Shown: positions 53,136-63,135, counted from the first letter of the stretch. The stretch: 64,000 nt of DNA from Wenzhouxiangella sp. AB-CW3 (GCF_014725735.1 NZ_CP061368.1:1069225-1133224); one strand, 5' to 3'. The notes: generated from the sequence alone by a model not told the origin. Made by a program: numbers and translations.

Positions 53136-54019
53136 CCGGCCGATGCGGATATGTGGCCCTGCTGGGCCGGCCCAACGTGGGCAAGTCGACGTTGCTCAAC
53201 GCGCTGGTGGGCGAGCATCTGGCCATCGTGACGCACAAGGCACAGACCACGCGCCACCGGATCACCGGCATCGTCAACCGCGACCAGGGTCAGGCGATCT
53301 TCGTCGATACGCCCGGCTTGCACAGGCGCCGCGATCATGCGCTCAATCGTCGTCTCAACCGCATTGCCTCCGATACCCGTCGTGGCGTCGATGTCACCGT
53401 GATGCTGCTCGATGCCAGCCGTCTGACCGACGAGGATCGCATGGTGCTCGACCTGGTCAAGAAGCAGGATGGGCCGAAGATTCTCGCTTTCAACAAGATC
53501 GACCAGCTCGATGATCGAACCGTCCTGCTCGGGCAAACCGCGGAGTTGACCGCGGAGGTCGATTTCGATGCCGTCGTATACCTGTCGGCCCGACGTGGCG
53601 ATGGACTCGACGACCTGATCGACGAGGTGTTCCGTGCCTTGCCTGAGGGCGAGCCGGTGTTCGAGCCGGGACTGTTTACCGACCGTTCGGAACGCTTTCT
53701 AGCCGCTGAGATGATTCGCGAACAACTGATGCTGCAACTGCACCAGGAAATTCCCTACGGACTGACGGTGCAGATCGAACAGTTCGACCGCAGTGCCCGG
53801 CGAGTGGAGATAAAGGGTCTGATCCTGGTGGCATCGAACCGCCACAAGGGCATGGTCATCGGGCGCCAGGGGCAGGTGCTCAAGCGCGTGGGCAGCCGGG
53901 CGCGTCACCGGATTGCCGAGCTGCTGGGAGAGCGCGTGCACCTGGAGCTGCATGTCAAGGTCAGGGATGGCTGGGTCGATGACGAGGGAGCGCTCGACGA
54001 GTTCGGTTATTCCTCATGA
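53132..54019 (+). CDS. era: GTPase Era
   Basis: The 295-residue protein has a GTPase domain with GRPNVGKSTLLNAL (G1), KAQTTRHRITG (switch I, effector), DTPGLH (G3) and NKID (G4), followed by a KH RNA-binding domain (about 200-290, GRQGQVLKRVGSRAR). It helps 30S subunit assembly through 16S rRNA binding. It overlaps rnc and recO by 4 bp each. Confidence 0.97.
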   Translation: MTGRCGYVALLGRPNVGKSTLLNALVGEHLAIVTHKAQTTRHRITGIVNRDQGQAIFVDTPGLHRRRDHALNRRLNRIASDTRRGVDVTVMLLDASRLTDEDRMVLDLVKKQDGPKILAFNKIDQLDDRTVLLGQTAELTAEVDFDAVVYLSARRGDGLDDLIDEVFRALPEGEPVFEPGLFTDRSERFLAAEMIREQLMLQLHQEIPYGLTVQIEQFDRSARRVEIKGLILVASNRHKGMVIGRQGQVLKRVGSRARHRIAELLGERVHLELHVKVRDGWVDDEGALDEFGYSS

Positions 54020-54732
54020 GCGCCGATCAGGCGCAGCTCGGATGGGTGCTGCACCGGCGTCCATGGCGTGAATCTAGCCTGCTGATCGAGTTTTTTGGCC
54101 GTGAACAGGGGCGCACCGGACTGGTGGCGCGGGCCGCGCGCTCGGCAAGGTCGCCGTGGCGCGGGCTGGCCGAGCCCTTTGCGTTGCTTTCGGCGCGGTG
54201 GACCCGGCGCGGCGAGATGGGCACACTCACCGGGCTGGAACCGGCCGGCCATCGTGTCATGCTCAGCGGCCGGGCATTATGGTGCGGGCTGTATGCCAAC
54301 GAGCTGATCATGAAGCTGCTGGCCCGCGACGATCCCTCACCAGAAATCTTCGAGGCCTATGCATTGCTGATCGAGCAACTGGGCAATGATCAGCCCCTGG
54401 CGTCGGCCGTGCGGACCTTTGAGCTGGCATTGCTGGGTGCGCTGGGAGTGGCTCCGGATTTCACGCATGACGCGAACGATGGGTCGCCGATTGACCCTTC
54501 GGCACGCTATCATCTCGACCCCGAGGCCGGATTCTTGCCGGTCCAGCGCGACGGACAGGCCGTCTATGCCGGGCAGACCATTCTGGCCCTGGCCGGACAG
54601 GTCGAAGAGTCCGCCGCGGGTGCGCTCGATTCGAGACGCCTGATGCGCCAGTTGATCGATCATCAACTGGCCGGACGGCCGCTGGAAAGCCGTCGTCTGT
54701 TCGAGAAACCATCGAGTCCAAAGCGGAGTTGA
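54016..54732 (+). CDS. recO: DNA repair protein RecO
   Basis: The 238-residue protein has the N-terminal OB-fold signature ([19 protein letters not shown]) and a helical C-terminal part. It loads RecA on gapped DNA together with RecR. No zinc-binding cysteine cluster is present, which is normal for this side of the Proteobacteria. It is coupled to era by a 4-bp overlap and is followed 7 bp later by pdxJ. Confidence 0.93.
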   Translation: MSADQAQLGWVLHRRPWRESSLLIEFFGREQGRTGLVARAARSARSPWRGLAEPFALLSARWTRRGEMGTLTGLEPAGHRVMLSGRALWCGLYANELIMKLLARDDPSPEIFEAYALLIEQLGNDQPLASAVRTFELALLGALGVAPDFTHDANDGSPIDPSARYHLDPEAGFLPVQRDGQAVYAGQTILALAGQVEESAAGALDSRRLMRQLIDHQLAGRPLESRRLFEKPSSPKRS

Positions 54733-54739
54733 CAGTCTG

Positions 54740-55456
54740 ATGACCACACCCTTGCTGGGCGTCAATATCGATCATGTAGCCACGCTGCGACAGGCCCGAC
54801 GCGGGCATTATCCCTCGGTGGTGCAGGCCGCACTGGTGGCCGAGCAGGCCGGGGCGGACGCCATCACCATCCACCTGCGCGAAGACCGGCGTCATATTCA
54901 GGACGATGATGTCCGCCTGCTGGCCGAAACCATCGCCACGCGCATGAACCTGGAGCTGGCGGTCACCGACGAGATGCTGGCCATTGCCGAACGCATCCGC
55001 CCGACAGATATCTGCCTGGTGCCGGAACGCCGCGAGGAACTAACCACCGAAGGCGGACTTGACGTAATCGCCGGTCGCGAAAACATTGCCGCGGCTTGTG
55101 CGCGCCTGGGCGAGGCGGGCATGCGCGTCAGCCTGTTCGTGGATGCCGATCCGGCGCAACTGGAGGCTGCCGTGGACTGCGGTGCCCCGGTGGTCGAACT
55201 GCATACCGGCGCTTACGCCGAAGCCCGCGGGCGGGTGGCCGTTGATGAGCTATCGCGTTTGCGCGCGGCCGTGGAGGCCGGTCGTCGGCTGGGGTTGACG
55301 GTCAATGCCGGGCATGGACTGAACTACCACAATGTTGGGCCGGTTGCCGCCATTGACGGCATTGCCGAACTCAATATCGGGCATGCCATCGTGTCGCGTG
55401 CCGTGTTTACCGGCCTGGATGCCGCGGTGCGCGAGATGAAGCGCCTGATGTCCTGA
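54740..55456 (+). CDS. pdxJ: Pyridoxine 5'-phosphate synthase
   Basis: The 238-residue TIM-barrel enzyme condenses 1-deoxyxylulose-5-phosphate with 3-amino-2-oxopropyl phosphate in vitamin B6 synthesis. [16 protein letters not shown] at the start, [12 protein letters not shown] near residue 45 and [12 protein letters not shown] near 192 identify it. It ends the rnc-era-recO-pdxJ run, and the next gene converges on it with only 4 bp between. Confidence 0.96.
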   Translation: MTTPLLGVNIDHVATLRQARRGHYPSVVQAALVAEQAGADAITIHLREDRRHIQDDDVRLLAETIATRMNLELAVTDEMLAIAERIRPTDICLVPERREELTTEGGLDVIAGRENIAAACARLGEAGMRVSLFVDADPAQLEAAVDCGAPVVELHTGAYAEARGRVAVDELSRLRAAVEAGRRLGLTVNAGHGLNYHNVGPVAAIDGIAELNIGHAIVSRAVFTGLDAAVREMKRLMS

Positions 55457-55460
55457 ATGC

Positions 55461-56234
55461 TCAGATGTGCTTGAGTGACTGGCGTGTTGCATGCGCCACG
55501 CGCAGGAAGTTGAGATAGGTGGTGCCCGGCGAACTGTCCAGGCTACTGATCAGGCGCTGGCGCAGCATGTGGCAGGCCTGGGTCATGCGTGTGGCCCCGG
55601 CGTAGCCGCCGGCACCGGCCCACTGGTGCAGCAGCTTCGAGGCCGTTTCGAAGTCGCCCTGCGAAATCATCTCATCGAGCTCGGGGAGTTTTTCGTCCAG
55701 TTCGGCGGCCAGCATGTCCTGCAGGCGGGTGGCCAGGTCGACGTCGTGGTTGGAGGCGGCCAGGGCGCGCTCACGATCGATCAACTGGGTGGGTGCGATC
55801 TTCTGGTCCTCCTGCGGGTTGCGTTCGGCCGAGGGGTCGAACAGGGCCTCGATGGCGTTGAGCAGGGTTGGTATGGATATGGGCTTGTTGAGGTAGTCAT
55901 CGAAGCCGGCGTCGAGCAGTCGGACGCGTTCTTCCGGACGGGCGTCGGCGGTCAGTGCGACAATCTGCGCGTGCGCGGAGCGGGTTTCGAGATCGCGTAT
56001 CCTGTTGGCCGTGGCCAGTCCGTCGAGTTGTGGCATGTGCAGATCCATCAAAATGACATCAAAGTCCTGGTCGGCGCACAATTCGATGGCGCGGTGCCCA
56101 CTGGGGGCCAGGGTGATGCGGCCAACAAAACGACCCAGACCGGCCTTGAGAAACTCCCGGTTGATCTCGTGGTCGTCGACGGCCAGCACACTCAGGTTTT
56201 CCACTGAGTAAGTCGATGAGCGCTTCGATGTCAT
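55461..56234 (-). CDS. Response-regulator receiver fused to an Hpt domain
   Basis: The 257-residue protein has a receiver domain (about 12-132) with the acidic pocket Asp20/Asp21, phosphorylation site Asp64 (ILMDLHMP) and Lys117 (YLNKP). An Hpt domain follows (about 155-255) with His203 in LLHQWAGAGGYAGATRM, which resembles the Hpt of BarA-type kinases. It has no kinase or DNA-binding domain, so it looks like the detached output half of a hybrid kinase or a phosphorelay shuttle. Its 5' end overlaps the maximal frame of the divergent gene. Confidence 0.88.
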   Translation of the reverse strand: MTSKRSSTYSVENLSVLAVDDHEINREFLKAGLGRFVGRITLAPSGHRAIELCADQDFDVILMDLHMPQLDGLATANRIRDLETRSAHAQIVALTADARPEERVRLLDAGFDDYLNKPISIPTLLNAIEALFDPSAERNPQEDQKIAPTQLIDRERALAASNHDVDLATRLQDMLAAELDEKLPELDEMISQGDFETASKLLHQWAGAGGYAGATRMTQACHMLRQRLISSLDSSPGTTYLNFLRVAHATRQSLKHI

Positions 56235-56275
56235 GCCCCCAATATAGCCCGAGCGCGCCAGCTTGCAAGCCTGGA

Positions 56276-58270
56276 TTGCGCAGCACTGTGCTGCTGATCA
56301 CGTGGCTTCTGGTCTCCGCAGGCAGCAAGGCGTACTCGGAGCTGGTGATCGAAAGTGGACCGGGTCGTGCCGGAGACCTGACCTGGGAGGAAATCAGCAC
56401 GCGTTACGTGCCGGCCGGTGCAGCCGAATCCGGGAAGTGGTGGCTGCAGGTCAGCGGGCTGGAGTGGGCCGGTTTCGGTGCCTTGGGGCAGGTCCGGCTG
56501 GAGTGTCTTGACGGGCGTGTGGTTGTTGGCGGCCCGGTCTGCCGCAATGGTCGCATTCACTGGCTTGACGGCCCCTGGGACCTGGAATGGCAGGCCGCCT
56601 TCGGGTTGGATAGCGATCAACACGGGGTGCGTCTGAGCCTGGATGGTCAATGGCTGGACGCCAGCATGCAGTGGTCAGCCGATGCCGGCTTGTTGTCGGC
56701 CTCGGTCGTGCTGGATGGTCTCGATCTCGGCGCACTGCCCGAAGCGTTCCTGGCCAGTCAGGGACTGCGTGAGCTGGAAGGGCAGGTGTCGGGCCGGGTG
56801 GACTTCGAACCCGGGCAGCTGGGCGGCGGCCTTCGTGTTGCAGGGCTGGGTTTTGACAGCGAAGACGGCAATACCGCTGGATTTGCGCTGGACCTGAATG
56901 TAGGCCTGGCGCTGATGCTCGACCAGGCCCCGCCGGTCCTCGACCTGGAACTGGACGTGTCGGCCGGTGAGCTGCTGGTCGGTTCGCTCTACCTGCCCCC
57001 GCCGGATGAAACGATGCGCATCGAACTGGCGGGGATGACGTTTGACGAGGGCCGCTGGCGGATCGGCAGGATCAGACTCGACGATCCCGATGCCGTGCAC
57101 CTGGAGGGGCAGTTGCAGTTGTCGGCGGGTGAGTCGGGCTGGAATCTGGATCAGCTTCAGTTCGATATCGTTGAGCTGCGTTTTCCGCTGGCCTGGGAAC
57201 GCTGGCTGGATGGTCCGCTGTCCGCGCACGGCCTGGCCGGACTGGATGCCGCGGGGCGACTTGCGGGCAACCTGAAGCTGGCCCCGGGGCAGTTCGGGCT
57301 GGATGCGCAGATCGAGTCGCTGACCGTGGACGACCCGCAGGGCCGTTTTTTTATCGAAGAGATGACAGCTGATGCGCGCATCGACGATTCCGGGCACTCG
57401 CTTGTCATGGAGTGGGCCGCGATGTCGCTCTACGGCTTGCCGTTCGGGGCGTCGTCGCTTCGCCTGGCCGGTGATGACGAGCAGCTTGTGCTGGTCGAAC
57501 CCCTGTCGATGCCGCTGCTCGACGGCGCGGTGGTGGTGGAACGACTGCTTTGGGAGCAGGGCGACAGTGATGAACGCGAGTTGCAGCTCGATGCACGAAT
57601 CGAGCCGCTGGAACTGGCCGAATTGACAAGCCTGCTGGGCTTTCCGGTGTTCGGCGGCGTGTTGTCAGGCCGTTTCCCGGGCGTGCGGTATGTCGACGAA
57701 GTACTGAACTTTACCGGCGGCATCGATATCCAGGCCTTTTCCGGCGAGATACGCCTGGATGAGCTGGCCATAGAACGGCCATTCGGCACCTTGCCGGCCA
57801 TGGCGGCACAGGTCGAGTTCAGACGCCTGGACCTGGCCGAGCTGACCGGGGCATTCAATTTCGGACACATGGAAGGGCAGCTTTCGGGCCATATGCGCGA
57901 CCTGCGCCTGCTGGACTGGCGGCCGGTGGCCATGGATGCGCGAATCTTCACGCACGACGATGCCCGACGGCGCAGAATCAGCCAGCGTGCCGTGGAGAAC
58001 CTGTCAAACCTCGGCGGGGCCGGCGGGGCGCTGATTACCGGCACGGTGCTGCGTGTGTTCGACGAGTTTCCCTACCGCCGGGCCGGACTGGCCTGCCGGC
58101 TCAGCAACAACATCTGCCACATCGATGGCATTGCAGCGCATGAGTCCGGTGGCTTTTACATTGTTCAGGGCCGGGCACTGCCGCGCCTGGACATTGTCGG
58201 TCACCGGCGGCTGGTGGACTGGCCGCAGTTGATGGCGCAGTTGGCGGGGATGATGGAGGGGGAGGATTGA
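56276..58270 (+). CDS. AsmA/YdbH-like envelope protein
   Basis: The open frame begins at 56216, overlapping the divergent REC-Hpt gene. TTG 56276 gives a much better signal peptide (RSTVLLITWLLVSAGSKAYS) and is preferred. The mature part of about 640 residues is beta-rich with long alternating segments. The C-terminal stretch (ENLSNLGGAGG, then FDEFPYRRAGLACRLSNNIC and GGFYIVQGRALP) resembles YdbH-type intermembrane lipid-transport proteins. The resemblance is from memory of the family, so the role in moving lipids between membranes is tentative. Confidence 0.6.
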   Translation: MRSTVLLITWLLVSAGSKAYSELVIESGPGRAGDLTWEEISTRYVPAGAAESGKWWLQVSGLEWAGFGALGQVRLECLDGRVVVGGPVCRNGRIHWLDGPWDLEWQAAFGLDSDQHGVRLSLDGQWLDASMQWSADAGLLSASVVLDGLDLGALPEAFLASQGLRELEGQVSGRVDFEPGQLGGGLRVAGLGFDSEDGNTAGFALDLNVGLALMLDQAPPVLDLELDVSAGELLVGSLYLPPPDETMRIELAGMTFDEGRWRIGRIRLDDPDAVHLEGQLQLSAGESGWNLDQLQFDIVELRFPLAWERWLDGPLSAHGLAGLDAAGRLAGNLKLAPGQFGLDAQIESLTVDDPQGRFFIEEMTADARIDDSGHSLVMEWAAMSLYGLPFGASSLRLAGDDEQLVLVEPLSMPLLDGAVVVERLLWEQGDSDERELQLDARIEPLELAELTSLLGFPVFGGVLSGRFPGVRYVDEVLNFTGGIDIQAFSGEIRLDELAIERPFGTLPAMAAQVEFRRLDLAELTGAFNFGHMEGQLSGHMRDLRLLDWRPVAMDARIFTHDDARRRRISQRAVENLSNLGGAGGALITGTVLRVFDEFPYRRAGLACRLSNNICHIDGIAAHESGGFYIVQGRALPRLDIVGHRRLVDWPQLMAQLAGMMEGED

Positions 58271-58286
58271 AGGTGGGTTCTTGGTT

Positions 58287-58385
58287 TTAGGTGTTAGGTG
58301 TTAGGTGTTAGGTGTGAAGTGTGAAGTGTGAAGTGTGAAGTGTGAAGTGTGAAGTGTGAAGTGTGAAGTGTGAAGTGTGAAGTGT
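58287..58385. repeat. TTAGGTG and GAAGTGT heptamer arrays
   Basis: Four copies of a TTAGGTG-type heptamer are followed by ten perfect copies of GAAGTGT (58316-58385), which run straight into the first 172-bp repeat. The same TTAGGTG heptamer reappears at the far end of the array (from 59587). Confidence 0.95.
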
Positions 58386-59585
58386 GAAGGAGTGGCGGGC
58401 ATGTGCCCTCTCCCTGTCGTCCCGGAATCGCCGTAGGCGATATCCGGGATCTCGCACGGCGGGTCTGGCATGGGGTTGAACGAAGGCTGTCGTGTCGATG
58501 TCGGGCGTGCGGGGTCCCGGCGCTGCGGCCGGGATGACGGGGGATGAGGGAAGGTGTGAAGGAGTGGCGGGCATGTGCCCTCTCCCTGTCGTCCCGGAAT
58601 CGCCGTAGGCGATATCCGGGATCTCGCACGGCGGGTCTGGCATGGGGTTGAACGAAGGCTGTCGTGTCGATGTCGGGCGTGCGGGGTCCCGGCGCTGCGG
58701 CCGGGATGACGGGGGATGAGGGAAGGTGTGAAGGAGTGGCGGGCATGTGCCCTCTCCCTGTCGTCCCGGAATCGCCGTAGGCGATATCCGGGATCTGGCA
58801 CGGTGGGCCTGGCATGGGGTTGAACGAAGACTGCCGTGCCGATGCTGGGCGTGCGGGGTCCCGGCGCTGCGGCCGGGATGACGGGGGAAGAGGGAAGGTG
58901 TGAAGGAGTGGCGGGCATGTGCCCTCTCCCTGTCGTCCCGGAATCGCCGTAGGCGATATCCGGGATCTCGCACGGCGGGCCTGGCATGGGGTTGAACGAA
59001 GACTGCCGTGCCGATGCTGGGCGTGCGGGGTCCCGGCGCTGTGGCCGGGATGACGGGGGAAGAGGGAAGGTGTGAAGGAGTGGCGGGTGTGTGCCCTCTC
59101 CCTGTCGTCCCGGAGTCGCCGTAGGCGATATCCGGGATCTCGCACGGCGGGCCTGGCATGGGGTTGAACGAAGACTGCCGTGCCGATGCTGGGCGTGCGG
59201 GGTCCCGGCGCTGCGGCCGGGATGACGGGGGAAGAGGGAAGGTGTGAAGGAGTGGCGGGCATGTGCCCTCTCCCTGTCGTCCCGGAATCGCCGTAGGCGA
59301 TATCCGGGATCTCGCACGGCGGGTCTGGCATGGGGTTGAACGAAGGCTGTCGTGTCGATGTCGGGCGTGCGGGGTCCCGGCGCTGCGGCCGGGATGACGG
59401 GGGATGAGGGAAGGTGTGAAGGAGTGGCGGGCATGTGCCCTCTCCCTGTCGTCCCGGAATCGCCGTAGGCGATATCCGGGATCTCGCACGGCGGGTCTGG
59501 CATGGGGTTGAACGAAGGCTGTCGTGTCGATGTCGGGCGTGCGGGGTCCCGGCGCTGCGGCCGGGATGACGGGGGATGAGGGAAG
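58382..59585. repeat. Seven tandem copies of a 172-bp repeat
   Basis: Units start at 58382, 58554, 58726, 58898, 59070, 59242 and 59414, each exactly 172 bp and nearly identical. Each has outer inverted ends (GTCGTCCCGG and CCGGGATGAC), a hairpin around GGAATCGCCG-TAGGCGATATCC and one at GGTCCCGGC-GCTGC-GGCCGGGA. Copies 1, 2, 6 and 7 form one sequence variant and 3, 4 and 5 another, which suggests duplication of blocks. All three minus-strand frames are open across the array, but because 172 is not a multiple of three the frame changes with each unit, so I do not regard them as genes. Confidence 0.97.
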
Positions 59586-59588
59586 GTG

Positions 59589-60854
59589 TTAGGTGTTGGG
59601 GGTTAGTTCTTTTACTTTGACCTTGCGGATTCGTTTGTCGACCATGTCGACGATGGTGAAGATCTGGTTGCCGATTTTGAGGCTGGTGCGGCCGTCGGGT
59701 AGCGATTCCAGGTGCTCCAGGATCAGGCCGTTGACGGTTTTGGCGCCGCTGGTGGGTAGTTCCCAGTCGAGGCGGCGGTTGAGCATGCGTAGCGTGGCGC
59801 CGCCGTCGATGATCCAGCCGCCGTCTTCGAGTTTGCGAATCAGCTTCTGACGGCCGCCGCCTTCGGTGGTGTATTCGCCGACGATCTCTTCGAGGATGTC
59901 GTCCAGGGTCACCAGGCCCTGAATGTCGCCGTATTCGTCGACCACCAGGGCCAGGCGCCGTTCGCGGCTCTGAAATTCGAGCATCTGCTGGGTCAACGGT
60001 GTGCCTTCGGGGACGAAGTAGGGGCTGCGCACTGCCTTGAGCAGGCCGTCGCGGTCGAGGCGGTTCTGGATCAGGCGCGAGATGATGGTGCGGATGTGCA
60101 GCAGGCCGACGATATGGTCCAGGTCGCCGCGCCAGACCGGCATGCGCGTGTAGATGCTGCCGGTCAGGGCCTGCATGATGTCGTCCCAGTCGGCGTCGAG
60201 ATCGATGCCGACGATGTCTTGTCGCGGCACCATGACATCGTCGACCGTGCCATGTTCGAGGTCGAGGATGTTGATCAGCATCTGCCGGTGATCGAGCGAG
60301 ATCTGCCGGCCGCCCTCCTTGACCAGCGTGCGCAACTCTTCGCGGCTTAGTGAATCCTGGTGCAGCCCCTGCTTCTTGACCCCGAAGGGTCTAAGCAGGG
60401 TTGCCGCCATGAGATTGACCAGCCACACGGCCGGGTAGAGCACCCTGAGCAGCGGCGTCAAAACATAGCTGGCCGGGTAGGCAATGCGCTCGGGGAAGAG
60501 CGCGGCCAGGGTCTTGGGGGCCACCTCGGCAAAGATCAGGATGACCAGGGTCAGGGCCAGCGTAGACACCCAGATGCCGCCTTCGCCCAGCAGGCGCAAG
60601 GCAATCACGGTGGCGATGGATGCGGCCAGGATATTGATCAGGTTGTTGCCCAGCAGAATCAGGCCGAACATGCGGTCGGGCTTGGCCAGCAGGCGCTGGG
60701 CCAGGCGCGCACCCCGGTGGCCCTTGCCGACCTGGTGCCGCAGCCGATAGCGGTTGAGCGCCACCAGCCCGGTCTCGGAGCTGGAGAAGAATGCCGACAA
60801 CACCACCAGAACGGCCAGCAGAATGAACAGCGTCGTCAGGGGAAGCTGGGCCAT
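59589..60854 (-). CDS. corB: CorB/HlyC-type CNNM transporter
   Basis: The 421-residue protein has an N-terminal DUF21 membrane domain (four hydrophobic segments, about 5-150), a tandem CBS-domain pair (about 200-325) and a C-terminal CorC_HlyC domain (about 340-415). This is the CNNM/CorB family linked to magnesium or cobalt handling. Location next to a ypjD-like gene and ffh matches the E. coli yfjD-ypjD-ffh region. The repeat array ends 3 bp beyond its stop codon. Confidence 0.88.
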   Translation of the reverse strand: MAQLPLTTLFILLAVLVVLSAFFSSSETGLVALNRYRLRHQVGKGHRGARLAQRLLAKPDRMFGLILLGNNLINILAASIATVIALRLLGEGGIWVSTLALTLVILIFAEVAPKTLAALFPERIAYPASYVLTPLLRVLYPAVWLVNLMAATLLRPFGVKKQGLHQDSLSREELRTLVKEGGRQISLDHRQMLINILDLEHGTVDDVMVPRQDIVGIDLDADWDDIMQALTGSIYTRMPVWRGDLDHIVGLLHIRTIISRLIQNRLDRDGLLKAVRSPYFVPEGTPLTQQMLEFQSRERRLALVVDEYGDIQGLVTLDDILEEIVGEYTTEGGGRQKLIRKLEDGGWIIDGGATLRMLNRRLDWELPTSGAKTVNGLILEHLESLPDGRTSLKIGNQIFTIVDMVDKRIRKVKVKELTPNT

Positions 60855-60866
60855 GGCAGGTCGCTC

Positions 60867-61694
60867 TCAGGCCCCGGCCGAGATCATCCAGCTGCGATCC
60901 AGGAAGACCTCAAGTACCAGCTTGGATCCGAAGTAGCCCAGTGCCAGGACGAACATGGCCACCAGCGTCCAGCGAACGGCCCGTCTGCCGCGCCAGCCCA
61001 GCCAGTGGCGACCGGCCAGCAATGCCCCGAAAAGCACCCAGGAGAGCAGGGACAGCGTGGTCTTGTGCACCAGGTGCTGGGCAAACAGGTTATCGACAAA
61101 CACCATGCCGCTGATCAGCCCGAGAGTCAGCAGGGCCCATCCGGCAACGATCAGCCGGAACATGATCGTCTCGATGACCGCCAGCGGCGGCAGAAACTCC
61201 AGCCGCCGGACCAGTGGCGGGTGTCTGAGTGCGTAATCCTGGGCGGCCAGCAGTATGGCATTGATCGCCGCGATCGACAGCAGGCTGAAAGCCATCAGCG
61301 AGCTGACGATATGCAGGCGGGTGGTCGTCGACAGCGCATCGAGGATCAGCGGCTCGGCCGGTGCCAGCCACTGCAGGCTGACGCACAGCGCCGCGCCTGG
61401 CAGCGCGATGATGCCGGCCTCGAACGACCGGGTCGGCAGGCTGGTGATCAGCAGCGTGGCCACGATCAGCAGTGCGACCAGCGAGAGCATGTTGATGAAA
61501 TTCACATCCCAGCCCGGCGCCGTACCCACGGCGTGGGCCACGGCAATGGCATGCAGCACAACCGCCAGCGCCGCCAGTATCAGCCCGGTGTGCCGAAAAC
61601 GGTGCCGGTCGCGCAGCTCCGCCATCACCAGGTCGATGGCCGCGCCCAGGTAGACGGCGATGGGCAGCAGAAAAATGAGAGCGTTATTGTCCAA
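60867..61694 (-). CDS. YpjD-like cytochrome c assembly (CcsA) family membrane protein
   Basis: The 275-residue protein has eight hydrophobic segments and the CcsA/CcmC-type core. No tryptophan-rich WWD loop is obvious, so a direct haem-export role is doubtful. It corresponds in place to E. coli ypjD, upstream and divergent from ffh. It lies 12 bp before the corB-like gene on the same strand and is probably co-transcribed with it. Confidence 0.82.
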   Translation of the reverse strand: MDNNALIFLLPIAVYLGAAIDLVMAELRDRHRFRHTGLILAALAVVLHAIAVAHAVGTAPGWDVNFINMLSLVALLIVATLLITSLPTRSFEAGIIALPGAALCVSLQWLAPAEPLILDALSTTTRLHIVSSLMAFSLLSIAAINAILLAAQDYALRHPPLVRRLEFLPPLAVIETIMFRLIVAGWALLTLGLISGMVFVDNLFAQHLVHKTTLSLLSWVLFGALLAGRHWLGWRGRRAVRWTLVAMFVLALGYFGSKLVLEVFLDRSWMISAGA

Positions 61695-61724
61695 GGATTG
61701 CCGATTGAGGAAACTCCGTCCCAG

Positions 61725-61730
61725 TATAAT
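61725..61730 (+). promoter_or_regulatory. -10 box for ffh
   Basis: A perfect TATAAT lies 31 bp upstream of the ffh start in the short gap after the divergent ypjD-like gene. No -35 hexamer with ideal spacing is visible; TTGCCG at 61698 is 21 bp away. Confidence 0.4.
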
Positions 61731-61761
61731 GTCTCAAGGACGATTCGTAAGAAGCATTCTC

Positions 61762-63135
61762 ATGTTCGATCAACTCAGTAAACGCCTGACCGGAACACTC
61801 GACCGCCTCAAGGGGCGCGGACGCCTGTCCGAGGACAACATCCGCGAAGCACTCAGAGAGGTTCGCGTCGCGCTGCTCGAGGCCGACGTGGCCCTGCCCG
61901 TGGTCAAGGACTTCATCGCCCAGGTTCGCGAGCGCGCCGTTGGCCAGGAAGTCAGCGCCAGCCTCAAGCCCGGCCAGGCGCTGGTCAAGATTGTGCACGA
62001 GGAGCTCAAGCGGGTGCTGGGCGAGCAGCAGTCGCCGCTGAACCTGGAGCGTCAGGCGCCGGTGGTCATTCTGCTCGCCGGCCTGCAGGGCGCGGGCAAG
62101 ACCACCACCGCCGGCAAACTTGCCCGACTGCTGCACGAGCGCCACGGCAAGAAAGTCCTCATGGCCAGTTGCGATATCTACCGCCCGGCGGCCATCGACC
62201 AGCTCGAGACCCTGGCCGGGCAGGTCAATGCCGACTTCTACCGTTCCGAGCACAGCGACGATGCCGTGGCCATCGCCCGCGATGCCAGGGATCATGCCCG
62301 TACCCAGTTCGCCGATGTCCTGATTCTCGATACCGCCGGCCGCCTGGCCGTCGACGAGGCCATGATGGACGAAATTCGCCGGGTCCACGGCGAAGTCGAC
62401 CCGGCAGAAGTGCTGTTCGTGGTCGATGCCATGACCGGTCAGGATGCCGCCAATACCGCCAAGGCCTTCCATGAAGCCCTGCCGCTGACCGGCGTCGTGT
62501 TGACCAAGACCGATGGCGACGCCCGCGGCGGTGCAGCGCTCTCGGTTCGCCAGATCACCGGCGCGCCGATCAAGTTTCTGGGCACTGGCGAGAAGGTCGA
62601 CGGGCTCGAACCGTTTCACCCCGACCGATTGGCCTCGCGCATACTGGGCATGGGCGATGTGCTCAGTCTGGTCGAGGAAGTCGAGCGCAAGGTCGACCAG
62701 AAGAAGGCGAGAAAGCTCGCCGGCAAGGTCGGCAAGGCCAGCCGGCGTTTCGGGCTCGACGATTTTCGTGACCAGCTCATGCAGATGGAGAATCTTGGCG
62801 GCATGGGGTCGCTGATGGACAAGCTGCCGGGCATGGGCAATCTGCCCGATGCGGTCAAGTCGAAGGTCGATGACCGCCAGACCCGGCGCATGGTCGCCAT
62901 CATCAATTCGATGACACCGCAGGAGCGACGCTATCCCGACATCATCAAGGGCTCGCGCAAGCGCCGCATTGCCGCCGGTGCCGGCTTGCCGATCCAGGAC
63001 GTCAACCGGCTGCTCAAGCAGCACAAGCAGATGCAGAAAATGATGAAGAAGGTCGGCTCCAAGGGCGCCATGGCAAAAATGATGAAGCGCCTGCCCGGTG
63101 GCGGACTGCCCGGCGGTGGCGGCATGCCGTTCTGA
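61762..63135 (+). CDS. ffh: Signal recognition particle protein Ffh
   Basis: ATG 61762 gives 457 residues. The N domain starts [22 protein letters not shown], and the G domain has [24 protein letters not shown] and [13 protein letters not shown]. The methionine-rich M domain from about 325 binds 4.5S RNA and signal sequences. It targets membrane proteins co-translationally to FtsY and SecYEG. It is followed by rpsP and rimM, the usual order. Confidence 0.98.
   Translation: MFDQLSKRLTGTLDRLKGRGRLSEDNIREALREVRVALLEADVALPVVKDFIAQVRERAVGQEVSASLKPGQALVKIVHEELKRVLGEQQSPLNLERQAPVVILLAGLQGAGKTTTAGKLARLLHERHGKKVLMASCDIYRPAAIDQLETLAGQVNADFYRSEHSDDAVAIARDARDHARTQFADVLILDTAGRLAVDEAMMDEIRRVHGEVDPAEVLFVVDAMTGQDAANTAKAFHEALPLTGVVLTKTDGDARGGAALSVRQITGAPIKFLGTGEKVDGLEPFHPDRLASRILGMGDVLSLVEEVERKVDQKKARKLAGKVGKASRRFGLDDFRDQLMQMENLGGMGSLMDKLPGMGNLPDAVKSKVDDRQTRRMVAIINSMTPQERRYPDIIKGSRKRRIAAGAGLPIQDVNRLLKQHKQMQKMMKKVGSKGAMAKMMKRLPGGGLPGGGGMPF

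Noticed and set aside
58294-59503. Three overlapping minus-strand frames of about 345-400 residues, rich in Pro/Arg/His
   Set aside because: They lie wholly in the 172-bp tandem repeats and heptamers, are open in all three frames, and change frame with each unit. This is repeat DNA, not protein coding.
58284-59590. CRISPR array
   Set aside because: The repeats are 172 bp with no unique spacers, and no cas gene is present; the 7-bp arrays also lack spacers.
60360-61781. A 473-residue plus-strand frame opposite the corB-like and ypjD-like genes
   Set aside because: It is antisense to two membrane-protein genes and very rich in Gln/Arg/Gly/His, a common artefact in GC-rich genomes.
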